11,537 nt of DNA from Phycisphaerales bacterium UBA6054 (GTDB taxonomy: Bacteria; Planctomycetota; Phycisphaerae; Phycisphaerales; UBA1924). Both the position numbers and the translations under genes were made by a program. The notes under the pieces were generated by a model, which saw nothing but the letters and a program-made list of their open reading frames with translations, had not been told where the DNA came from and searched no databases. Location: assembly GCA_002429045.1 (NCBI GenBank), contig DIYM01000103.1, forward strand, positions 8,145-19,681. Direction: 5' to 3'. Within the stretch, counting starts at the first letter, position 1. Each line of letters starts with the position of its first letter. Positions 1 through 6,380 of this stretch are shown here, piece after piece.

Positions 1-1031
1 GGGGGGCGGGGCGCACGGGGTTCTTGGCGGCCTGGCTGGCGGACACGGTCGGCGCGTTCACCGCGTGGATCGACGGCTGGGTCTGGTCATCCGTGACGGT
101 GACGGGCGTGGGCTGGTTCTGGTGCGGGCTGGCGACGCTGGGCGTGGGTGTTTGGTTGTTCGCGCCGCGCCGGCGTCGGGCCGCGGCGGTGCTGGTGGGT
201 TCCTGCATCGCGTACGCGGCGGTCGCCGGCTCGTTCAGCGGCCGCGTGCCCGGGCTCCGGGCGGACATGATCGATGTCGGTGACGGCACCGCGGTGCTGA
301 TCCGGTCCGGGTCCGACGCGCTGCTCTGGGACTGCGGAGGGCTGCACCGACCGGTCGGGAACACGGTCGGTGACGCGGCGCGGGCGCTGGGTGTCGGCCG
401 CGTGCGGTTCGGTGTGATCACGCACGCCAACCTCGATCACTTCAACGGGTTCCCGGATGCTGTCGGGCTGCTGGGCATCGAGACGGTCTTCGTCACCCCG
501 GCGTTGATGGCGTCGCGCGAGGGCGTGTGGGGCGAGGTCCGGGCCGCGATCGAGTCGCGCGGTGTGGCGCTGCGAGCGTTGAACGCGGGCGACGAGATCG
601 TGCTGGGCGACGCGCGCGGGCGGGTGCTCTGGTCCGGGCGTGCGGGATCGGAGCGGTGGCTGGGAAACGACGGCTCGATGGTCGTCCGGTTCGAGATCTC
701 GACGGATCGGGGGACGCGTTCGCTCTTGATGTGCGGCGACCTCCAGACCGCGGGCGTGGCGGGGCTGATGGAATCGGGCGTCGAGGTGCGCGCCGACGTG
801 ATCGAGGCGCCGCACCACGGCAGCGTGAACGAGGCGGCGATCGGTCTGGTCGAGATCGTGGATCCGGGGGTGGTGCTGCAATCGACCGGGCGGTCGCGTG
901 TCGGGCTGGCCGCGTGGAGCGTGTCGCGTGCGCGGGCGCGGTGGCTGAGCACCGCCGAGCGGGGGGCGGTGTTCGCGGAGATCGCGCCGGACGGGACCGT
1001 GCGGTCCGGCGGGTTCTTGGGCGCGGAGTGA
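1..1031 (+). CDS. comEC: ComEC/Rec2-like DNA-uptake protein, C-terminal part (5' end outside window)
   Basis: The frame is open to the left edge, so this is the end of a longer protein. An in-frame TTG at 24 gives 335 residues but need not be a start. Counting from it, two hydrophobic segments (about 27-48 and 53-70) with an RRRR cluster between them are followed by a metallo-beta-lactamase-like domain. Visible motifs are DVGDG (85-89), HANLDH (134-139), NDGS (215-218), CGD (237-239) and APHHGS (262-267). Transmembrane helices followed by this domain order are typical of the ComEC/Rec2 C-terminus. ComEC forms the inner-membrane channel that passes single-stranded DNA into the cell, and its beta-lactamase-like domain is proposed to act as the nuclease. 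The usual DVGQG motif has D for Q, and the usual second metal-site residue is N. The gene converges on its neighbour with 20 bases between stops. A stand-alone membrane-anchored MBL hydrolase is the alternative. Confidence 0.8.
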   Translation, partial: GAGRTGFLAAWLADTVGAFTAWIDGWVWSSVTVTGVGWFWCGLATLGVGVWLFAPRRRRAAAVLVGSCIAYAAVAGSFSGRVPGLRADMIDVGDGTAVLIRSGSDALLWDCGGLHRPVGNTVGDAARALGVGRVRFGVITHANLDHFNGFPDAVGLLGIETVFVTPALMASREGVWGEVRAAIESRGVALRALNAGDEIVLGDARGRVLWSGRAGSERWLGNDGSMVVRFEISTDRGTRSLLMCGDLQTAGVAGLMESGVEVRADVIEAPHHGSVNEAAIGLVEIVDPGVVLQSTGRSRVGLAAWSVSRARARWLSTAERGAVFAEIAPDGTVRSGGFLGAE

Positions 1032-1051
1032 TCGGCCTGCGGACCGGGCCC

Positions 1052-3082
1052 TCAGTTGCCCCGGACGCGGTTGAGGGCGTCGTCGAGCGCCTTGAACTCC
1101 CACTGCTTGGTCAGCGAAGGGCGGAAGGTCTCGAGGAACACGACCGCGTCCTCGACAGACGATCGCCTGATGCGCATGGCGATCTCCTCTGCATCGGCGA
1201 GCGTGGAGTCGGGGCGTTGGTAGGTCCGCATCAGGCGTTCGGCGCGTTCGCGGTCCCCCGACGACGAAGCGAGGAAGCGGGCGCTGAACCAGAAACAGTC
1301 CCCGAGCAGCGGGTCCTTGCGTTGCTCGTCGGTCAGGTTGGCGTAGGCGGTGAGCACCTGCTCGAATCGCCGGTCGCGGAACAGGGCCGGGATGCTTGCG
1401 GCGGCGTGGTCCGGCGCGATGGACTGTTCCGGGTCGTCGAGGACCGCGGACGCGAGCCTGGCGGCGTCGTGGTCGCGCCCGAGGATGGTGAGTGTTCTGG
1501 CGGCGAGCGCGAAGTCCCGGTCCGCCAGCGCCTGCTTGAGCGCGTCGTCGAGGGCGGTCTGGGTGCCCCGGAGCCCGAGTTCGATGGGTCGGTCGCCTTC
1601 GGGTTCGATGCCTTGCCCGAGCGGGCCGAGGGTGATCAGCGGGTCTCCCAGCACGGCGAGTTTCCAGACCGGGGCGTCGTCGAAGCGGACGGCGGCCGCG
1701 AAGTTCATCGTCGCGAGCAGGCGTTGCGCCACGGCGGGCGTGGGCACGAACGCCTGGAGGAACGGCTCGTCCACCGAGCCGAGCATCGCGTAGACGCCGT
1801 GGTCGAGCATCGAGCCGGCGACGGTGCTCGGGTTGACGGGGTTGGCGGTGGAGAAGGAGTGGACGATGTGCGCGATGGCGGGGTGTTCGAGCAGGGGGAA
1901 CTCGGCGAAGCGGACCTTGCCGCGTTGGAGGTTGATGACCGATTGCGAGCCGTGGGTGTTGATCAGGACCAGCCCTGCCCGAAGCGGGCGTGCGGTCAGG
2001 GCGGTCCACGCGGCGGCGGTGTTGGACGGGGTATCGTGGACCTGCGTGTTCATGCCGGCGCCCGAGAGGATCGTGCCGGCGCGGGTCCCGTCGTAGTTGT
2101 TCCAGGGCTGCGTGTCCTGGTAGCCGTCGAAGATGAACGCGTCGGAGGGCGAGAGGAAGAGCGCGGACATCGCGCGGTAGACCGATTGCGAGTAGTCGCC
2201 GAACACCTGCCCGGTGTTCGCCCAGCGCTCGGCCGAACCGTTCGGACCGAAGCGTCCGACGCGGGCGCTGGTCGCATAGATGTCAGACTTGCCCGGCCCG
2301 AACTTGAGTTTGGGGCAGATGTTCCCGCAGAGGGTGATCGCGTCGATCTGATCGCCGATGGAGCGCCATGTCAGCCCGGTGGACTCGGCGAGTTCCCGGG
2401 CGGCGCGTTCGATGGCGTCCGCCTGGTCCGAGTCGATGGGCTGCCAGATCGAGCCGGGCGAGGTGAGAAACCCGACGGGCTGGAGCCTGGCTGCGGCGAG
2501 CGCCAGCGCGGCCGCCCAGGACGGGTCGTCCACATCGGCCAGCACGATCCCGGGCGAGACGATGCCCTGGTCACGGAGTACTGTCAGCGCGGCGCTGTAA
2601 TCGTCCGCGGCGTCGCTGATCGCTCGGGCCGCGGCGAGCGAGAGCGCCCGCTCGCGCGATTCGCGCCCGCTCGGCCAGTCGGTCGCGTTGACGGGCGCCT
2701 GGTGACGCACGACCGATCCGGGCCCGAACGCCCGGACAAACCGGGCGATGTCTTCGGCCGACCGGCGCGAGCCGTTGTCCCAGAGGATCGGGTACCGGCG
2801 CGGGCCCTCCCAGCCCGAGATCGCGTCGAGGTATGACTTGGCGTCCGAGACGAGCACCACGATCGGGACGGTCTGCTGGGTCCGCCTGATCAGGTCGGCG
2901 CGCAGCCCCGCCCGCCGGCCCGGCTCGGCCCGCTCGACCTGCCTGAACACGTCGGCCAGTTGCACGCGTCCGGCGGCGTCGATCGGGGTCGGGGGTTGGG
3001 GCGGCTGCGCGTACGCCCCGCCCGGCGCGGCGATGAACAGGGCGGAAACGGCGGCGCGGCACGATGAGGCGATGGATCGCAT
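1052..3082 (-). CDS. Exported caspase/gingipain-fold-like protein, catalytic Cys not seen
   Basis: A 676-residue protein. Residues 1-25 form a signal peptide with a probable AYA/Q cleavage site, so it is exported. Residues 70-200 alternate beta strands and helices (for example PIVVLVSD at 73-80). The part at about 370-490 resembles the C25/caspase-like fold: a hydrophobic strand ending in INTHGS (374-379, candidate catalytic His377), a second strand HIVHSFSTAN (405-414) where C25 enzymes carry the catalytic Cys, GVYAMLGS (429-436), and the closing LGDPLITL (478-485) that resembles the GDP motif of gingipain-like proteins. There is no Cys near 410; the only mature cysteines are C252, C256 and C596. 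About 500-676 is helical and may hold TPR-like repeats. The ATG at 3082 is chosen because it begins the signal peptide and has TAGAGT five bases upstream. The fold is inferred from short motifs; the function is unknown. It could be a pseudo-protease or a serine variant. Confidence 0.55.
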   Translation of the reverse strand: MRSIASSCRAAVSALFIAAPGGAYAQPPQPPTPIDAAGRVQLADVFRQVERAEPGRRAGLRADLIRRTQQTVPIVVLVSDAKSYLDAISGWEGPRRYPILWDNGSRRSAEDIARFVRAFGPGSVVRHQAPVNATDWPSGRESRERALSLAAARAISDAADDYSAALTVLRDQGIVSPGIVLADVDDPSWAAALALAAARLQPVGFLTSPGSIWQPIDSDQADAIERAARELAESTGLTWRSIGDQIDAITLCGNICPKLKFGPGKSDIYATSARVGRFGPNGSAERWANTGQVFGDYSQSVYRAMSALFLSPSDAFIFDGYQDTQPWNNYDGTRAGTILSGAGMNTQVHDTPSNTAAAWTALTARPLRAGLVLINTHGSQSVINLQRGKVRFAEFPLLEHPAIAHIVHSFSTANPVNPSTVAGSMLDHGVYAMLGSVDEPFLQAFVPTPAVAQRLLATMNFAAAVRFDDAPVWKLAVLGDPLITLGPLGQGIEPEGDRPIELGLRGTQTALDDALKQALADRDFALAARTLTILGRDHDAARLASAVLDDPEQSIAPDHAAASIPALFRDRRFEQVLTAYANLTDEQRKDPLLGDCFWFSARFLASSSGDRERAERLMRTYQRPDSTLADAEEIAMRIRRSSVEDAVVFLETFRPSLTKQWEFKALDDALNRVRGN

Positions 3083-3093
3083 GGGTGACTCTA
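3083..3093 (-). promoter_or_regulatory. Leaderless promoter -10 box of the exported 676-residue protein
   Basis: On the minus strand TAGAGT (3088-3093) lies five bases before the ATG at 3082, with no Shine-Dalgarno sequence. Transcription would begin at or next to the start codon. No convincing -35 is seen. The box fits the TAnnnT spacing found at other genes here. Confidence 0.45.
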
Positions 3094-3114
3094 CGGCGCG
3101 GGCGTATCGGGCGG

Positions 3115-3150
3115 TTCACGGGGATTGCCCGGTGTTGCTACAGTCGGCCC
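3115..3150 (+). promoter_or_regulatory. trpE promoter, probably leaderless, with overlapping dyad
   Basis: A -35-like TTCACG (3115-3120), an 18-base spacer and a -10-like TACAGT (3139-3144) end six bases before the GTG at 3151, so the transcript should start at the start codon. There is no Shine-Dalgarno sequence. An inverted repeat, CACGGGG-ATTG-CCCGGTG (3117-3134, six of seven pairs), covers the -35 edge and spacer and is placed like a repressor site. The divergent gene's -10 box lies only 21 bases away. Confidence 0.5.
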
Positions 3151-4755
3151 GTGCCGAGCATGAAGAGAGCCGAGTTTGTCGATGCGGTCTTGACCGCCCG
3201 TGGGAGCGGCGCGGGGACCGTCGTGGTGCCGGTTGGTGTCCGGGTGCTGGCCGATGTCGTCACGCCGATCCTGGCGTACCGGCGCCTGGTCGCGCCCGAC
3301 CAGCGGGCGGCGCCGTCGTTCCTGCTCGAATCCGTCGAGGGGGGCGAGCGCCAGGGCAGGCACTCGATCCTGGGATCACGCCCGGCGATCGAGGTGTCCG
3401 TGCGCGATGGGCGGGCGGTCGTGCGCGACCATCGGGCCGGCTCGGCGCAAGAAGTGGCGTGCGCGGACCCGATCGGGCTTGTCAGGTCGATCACCGAGGG
3501 CTGGCGTGTGGTCACGCCGGCGGGGCACGCGGCACGCGGGCTGTTGCCGGGCTGCGTGCTGGGCGGCTGGTTCGGGTACGCGGGGTACGACACGGTGCGC
3601 CTGGTCGAGCCGGGCAAGCTGTGCGCGGAGAACGCGCCGCCGGATGACCGGGGGCTGCCCGAGTTGAGCCTGGGCCTGTACGACCGCGTCGCGGTGTTCG
3701 ATCACGTCGATCGCGTGGTTCATCTGGTCCGCTCGGTGCGTGTCGACGCGGGCGCCGATCCGGGCGACGCATACGACGCGGCGATCGGAGAGCTCGACGC
3801 GATGGCCGGGGAGGTGCTCGCCGAGCGCCCGCTGCCCGCGGGGCGGGTCGCCCGCGACGACGACGCGGGGTACACGCCGCTGCCGAGCAACACCACGCGA
3901 GACGAGCACCGCTCGATGGTCGATCGTGCCAAGGAGTACATCCGCGCGGGCGACATCTTCCAGGTGGTGGTGGGGCAGCGGTTCGAGAAGCGGAGCGATG
4001 CGGACCCGTTCGAGGTGTACCGGGCGCTGCGTGCCGTGAACCCGTCTCCCTACATGGTGTACATGCAGACGGGCGGCGCGATCCTGGTCGCGTCGAGCCC
4101 GGAGATCCTGTGCCGTGTGCGGCGTGATGGGGAGGGCGGTCTCGTGCTGACCAACCGACCCCTGGCCGGCACACGCAAGCGCGGCGCGACGATCGAGCAG
4201 GACCGAGCGCTCGAGCGGGATCTGCTTGCGGACCCGAAAGAGACGGCCGAGCACGCGATGCTCGTCGATCTGGGGCGCAACGACGTCGGGCGCGTGGCAC
4301 GCCCGGGCACGGTGTCGCTCGACGCGGTGATGGAGATCGAGCGCTACAGCCACGTGATGCACATCTCCTCGACCGTGACGGGAACGCTGCGGGAGGGTCT
4401 GGACTGCTGGGACGCGATGCGTGCGACGCTTCCGGTGGGCACGATCTCGGGGGCGCCGAAGATCCGGGCGATGCAGATCATCGACGAGCTGGAGAAGGTC
4501 CGTCGCGGGCCGTACGGCGGCGGGCTGGGCTGGGCTTCGCTCGACGGCGAGATGGACATGGCGCTCGCGCTGCGCACGATCGTGGTGCCGGTCGACCAGC
4601 GGGACGAGTCGAACCCGGACGGGGTCTGGATGTACCACGTGCAGGCGGCCGGGGGGATCGTCGCGGACTCGGACCACGACGCGGAGTACCAGGAAACCGT
4701 CAACAAGGCGGCCGCGCTGGGGCGTGCGATCGATCTCGCCGAGCGGGCGTTCTGA
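3151..4755 (+). CDS. trpE: Anthranilate synthase component I
   Basis: Converts chorismate to anthranilate, the first step of tryptophan synthesis, with ammonia normally supplied by the TrpG glutaminase subunit. The 534-residue length is normal. The N-terminal domain has LLES (58-61), the conserved tryptophan-binding element, so feedback inhibition is likely. The chorismate-binding domain shows NPSPYM, PLAGT with a following TRKRG (337-345), DLGRND (373-378), ERYSHVMH and LPVGTISGAPK (427-437), and a GGLGW segment. An in-frame ATG exists far upstream at 3064, but the sequence from there to 3150 is unlike TrpE and holds the promoter. GTG 3151 is preferred because TACAGT lies six bases before it; ATG 3160 is the alternative. 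The gene stands alone: no trpG or other trp gene adjoins it, and the next gene is on the other strand. PabB and other chorismate-utilising enzymes are less likely given LLES and the overall motif match. Confidence 0.93.
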   Translation: MPSMKRAEFVDAVLTARGSGAGTVVVPVGVRVLADVVTPILAYRRLVAPDQRAAPSFLLESVEGGERQGRHSILGSRPAIEVSVRDGRAVVRDHRAGSAQEVACADPIGLVRSITEGWRVVTPAGHAARGLLPGCVLGGWFGYAGYDTVRLVEPGKLCAENAPPDDRGLPELSLGLYDRVAVFDHVDRVVHLVRSVRVDAGADPGDAYDAAIGELDAMAGEVLAERPLPAGRVARDDDAGYTPLPSNTTRDEHRSMVDRAKEYIRAGDIFQVVVGQRFEKRSDADPFEVYRALRAVNPSPYMVYMQTGGAILVASSPEILCRVRRDGEGGLVLTNRPLAGTRKRGATIEQDRALERDLLADPKETAEHAMLVDLGRNDVGRVARPGTVSLDAVMEIERYSHVMHISSTVTGTLREGLDCWDAMRATLPVGTISGAPKIRAMQIIDELEKVRRGPYGGGLGWASLDGEMDMALALRTIVVPVDQRDESNPDGVWMYHVQAAGGIVADSDHDAEYQETVNKAAALGRAIDLAERAF

Positions 4756-4775
4756 GCCCGTCCGCTGCGCACAAG

Positions 4776-4802
4776 AAAGCCCCCGTAATCGCGGGGGCTT
4801 TT
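4776..4802 (+). terminator. Intrinsic terminator after trpE
   Basis: A perfect 10-base stem, AAAGCCCCCG (4776-4785) with CGGGGGCTTT (4792-4801), around a 6-base loop TAATCG, ends in TTTT. It starts 20 bases after the trpE stop. The flanking A run means it could also stop transcription arriving on the minus strand from the HU gene. Confidence 0.9.
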
Positions 4803-4944
4803 CGGCGGTTGGTTGGACGCGCCGGGTGGGTAGGAACTGGGATGTCGCACCGGTGCTGTTCCGACGATGCCGGGTGGTTGGGCGACCAGGGGCACGAACT
4901 GGTCACGCGGCCGAGCGCAACGCCGGGACAGAGGGTGCTGCCGG
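4803..4944. other. Intergenic stretch between trpE terminator and HU stop
   Basis: These 142 bases hold no convincing gene. The only structure noted is an inverted repeat, GACCAG (4884-4889) and CTGGTC (4899-4904) around nine bases, about 40 bases beyond the HU stop. It lacks a T tract and could be a 3'-end hairpin of the HU mRNA. Confidence 0.4.
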
Positions 4945-5229
4945 TCAGCTGGCCTGCGCGTGCAGGTTCTCTTTGAGCTGCTGGCTGGGTCGGAACGAGC
5001 AGGTGGTGGACTCGTTGATCTGGATGGGCTGCTTGGTCGCGGGGTTCATCCCGGTGCGGGCCGAGCGTTTCTTCTTGGTGAAGGTGCCGAAGCCGGAGAT
5101 CGCGACTTTCTCGTCTTTGGTGAGCCCGTCCGAGATGGCGTGGATCACCGCTTCGATGGCTTTGGACGCGTCGGTCTTGCTCGATTCGAGCTGCGACGCC
5201 ACGACTTCGATCAGGTCTGTCTTGTTCAT
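4945..5229 (-). CDS. HU/IHF-family nucleoid DNA-binding protein
   Basis: A 94-residue protein of normal HU size. The N-terminal helices (MNKTDLIEVVA, then to about 36) form the dimer core. GFGTF (46-50) begins the beta saddle, and the beta arm contains the RTGMNP segment (58-63), where the proline after Asn normally inserts between DNA base pairs. The C-terminal helix follows FRPSQQLKENL. HU dimers bend and compact DNA without strong sequence preference; IHF-like proteins recognise sites. This sequence looks more like HU, though the subtype cannot be settled by eye. C77 is unusual for the family. The ATG at 5229 is supported by GGAG at 5239-5242, nine bases upstream. It is a single gene, divergent from the dehydrogenase gene, and shares its regulatory region. 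Confidence 0.92.
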   Translation of the reverse strand: MNKTDLIEVVASQLESSKTDASKAIEAVIHAISDGLTKDEKVAISGFGTFTKKKRSARTGMNPATKQPIQINESTTCSFRPSQQLKENLHAQAS

Positions 5230-5238
5230 AGTGCCCGT

Positions 5239-5242
5239 CTCC
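5239..5242 (-). promoter_or_regulatory. Shine-Dalgarno site of the HU gene
   Basis: GGAG on the minus strand lies nine bases before the ATG at 5229. This gene therefore has a leader, unlike the neighbouring dehydrogenase gene. No clear -10/-35 pair is seen upstream; GATTGT (5260-5265) is a weak -10 candidate. Confidence 0.6.
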
Positions 5243-5301
5243 GTTCGGGGCGTTCCTCGACAATCCGTGTCTCGGCGCGTCCCCGGACTTGGTCCCGTTC
5301 G

Positions 5302-5326
5302 GGCCGGGGGGAGGAGATCCCCGGCC
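5302..5326. repeat. Perfect 8-base inverted repeat in the HU/dehydrogenase divergent region
   Basis: GGCCGGGG (5302-5309) and CCCCGGCC (5319-5326) pair perfectly around a nine-base purine-rich spacer. It sits 73-97 bases upstream of the HU start and about 100 bases upstream of the dehydrogenase start. It may be an operator or an RNA hairpin if transcribed; GC-rich DNA raises the chance of a fortuitous match. Confidence 0.45.
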
Positions 5327-5343
5327 TGGTTCCTCGATCGGCC

Positions 5344-5363
5344 GAACGTGTCCGGAAACGTTC
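5344..5363. promoter_or_regulatory. 20-base near-perfect palindrome, candidate operator
   Basis: The half sites GAACGTGTCC (5344-5353) and GGAAACGTTC (5354-5363) are reverse complements at nine of ten positions with no spacer. The site lies 63 bases before the dehydrogenase start and 114 bases before the HU start. Length, symmetry and position fit a dimeric repressor site. The GAAC/GTTC ends recall SOS-type boxes, but the spacing does not match a known LexA consensus, so no regulator is assigned. Confidence 0.5.
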
Positions 5364-5414
5364 AATTTTCCCGTCCGGTGCCGGTTCCGGGGCGAGCGGC
5401 GGGCCCGGGCTTGC

Positions 5415-5426
5415 TACCAATTCCCC
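5415..5426 (+). promoter_or_regulatory. Leaderless -10 box of the SerA-like dehydrogenase gene
   Basis: TACCAA (5415-5420), within TTGCTAC as at trpE, ends six bases before the ATG at 5427. No Shine-Dalgarno sequence is present. A -35 is not evident. The spacing equals that at trpE and folC, which supports a leaderless transcript. Confidence 0.4.
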
Positions 5427-6365
5427 ATGACCGACCGACCGATCGTGATCGTCACCGAGGCGTTGACGGCCGAGCCCCTGGCGTGGCTGGGCGAGCGTGC
5501 CGAAGTCATCCACGCCGCCGTGGGCACGCCGGAGTTCGAGGAGCACCGCGGGCGGGCCTCGGGCCTGGTGGTGCGCACGTACACCAGGGTCGACGGCGAG
5601 CTGCTGGCGGGCATGCCGGCGCTGCGGGTGGTCGGGCGGGCGGGCGTCGGTCTGGACAACATCGATCTCGATGCGTGCGCCGCCCGCGGCGTCCGCGTTG
5701 AGCGCACGCCCGACGCGAACACCGACGCGGTGGTCGAGTTCGTGACGGCGATGATGCTCGACGCCATCCGTCCCCGCGTCGGGCTGGACCGCGCGATCGA
5801 TCAGGGCGAGTGGAACGCCTTGCGGACCGAGTTGGTGGCGCCGCGTCAGCTGGCGGGCTCGACGCTCGGAGTGCTGGGGTTCGGGCGGATCGGATCGCGC
5901 ATCGCCTCGGTGGGGCGGGCGTTGAACATGCGGGTGCTCTACCACGATCTGGTCGAGATCGATCCCGAGCGGCGGGGCGACGCCGTGGCGGTGGGGTTGG
6001 ACGAGTTGCTCGCGGCAAGCGATGTGCTCACGGTGCATGTGGACGGTCGTCGCTCGAACCGTGGTTTGTTGGGTGAGGGTTCGTTCGCGCGGATGAAGGA
6101 CGACGTGATCTTCATCAATACCAGCCGCGGCTTCGTGGTCGACGCGGACGCCTGCGCCGACTTCATGCGTGCTCGGCCCGGGGCCCAGGCGCTGCTGGAC
6201 GTGCACGAGCCCGAGCCCGTGCCGATCGATCATCCGCTGCTGATGATGCCCAGCGTGTGCCTCACGCCGCACATCGCATCGGCGACGCTGCCCGCCAAGG
6301 ACGCGATGAGCTGGGTCGTGCGGCCGGTGTGGGAGCGTCTGAGCGATCCTGTGCCCACCGCCTGA
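5427..6365 (+). CDS. D-isomer-specific 2-hydroxyacid dehydrogenase, SerA-like, without ACT domain
   Basis: A 312-residue NAD-dependent dehydrogenase. It should oxidise a D-2-hydroxyacid or reduce a 2-ketoacid; 3-phosphoglycerate, glycerate, hydroxypyruvate and lactate are typical family substrates. The substrate domain contains GRAGVGLDNID (70-80). The nucleotide-binding domain has GFGRIG (151-156, GxGxxG). The three catalytic residues are in place: Arg234 in NTSRG, Glu261 in LDVHEPEP, and His282 in LTPHIA. Full SerA proteins are usually about 400 residues or more with C-terminal regulatory domains; this one stops after the catalytic core. It could be the serine-pathway enzyme of short type or another D-hydroxyacid dehydrogenase; no other ser gene is nearby to decide. 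ATG 5427 follows a -10-like TACCAA by six bases. An upstream in-frame start at 5289 is rejected because that stretch is the intergenic regulatory region. Confidence 0.88.
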   Translation: MTDRPIVIVTEALTAEPLAWLGERAEVIHAAVGTPEFEEHRGRASGLVVRTYTRVDGELLAGMPALRVVGRAGVGLDNIDLDACAARGVRVERTPDANTDAVVEFVTAMMLDAIRPRVGLDRAIDQGEWNALRTELVAPRQLAGSTLGVLGFGRIGSRIASVGRALNMRVLYHDLVEIDPERRGDAVAVGLDELLAASDVLTVHVDGRRSNRGLLGEGSFARMKDDVIFINTSRGFVVDADACADFMRARPGAQALLDVHEPEPVPIDHPLLMMPSVCLTPHIASATLPAKDAMSWVVRPVWERLSDPVPTA

Positions 6366-6380
6366 TCGGCCGGGCGATCA
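6363..6380. repeat. Inverted repeat made from two convergent stop codons
   Basis: TGATCG (6363-6368) and CGATCA (6375-6380) flank GCCGGG. Each arm starts with the TGA stop of one gene, the dehydrogenase on + and the M16 peptidase on -. The 6-base stem could mark both mRNA ends, but it has no T tract. Confidence 0.4.

Noticed and set aside
87..2009. 640-residue open frame on the minus strand
   Set aside because: It lies across comEC and the exported protein gene, is full of Arg/Pro/His/Gly with no domain pattern, and is an antisense by-product of very GC-rich codons.
527..2836. 769-residue open frame on the plus strand
   Set aside because: It overlaps two better-supported genes and has Arg/Gly/Glu/Val-rich shadow composition with no recognisable motif.
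3064..3150. Upstream ATG extension of trpE
   Set aside because: The added residues are unlike TrpE, and the stretch holds the divergent promoters and overlaps the start of the opposite gene.
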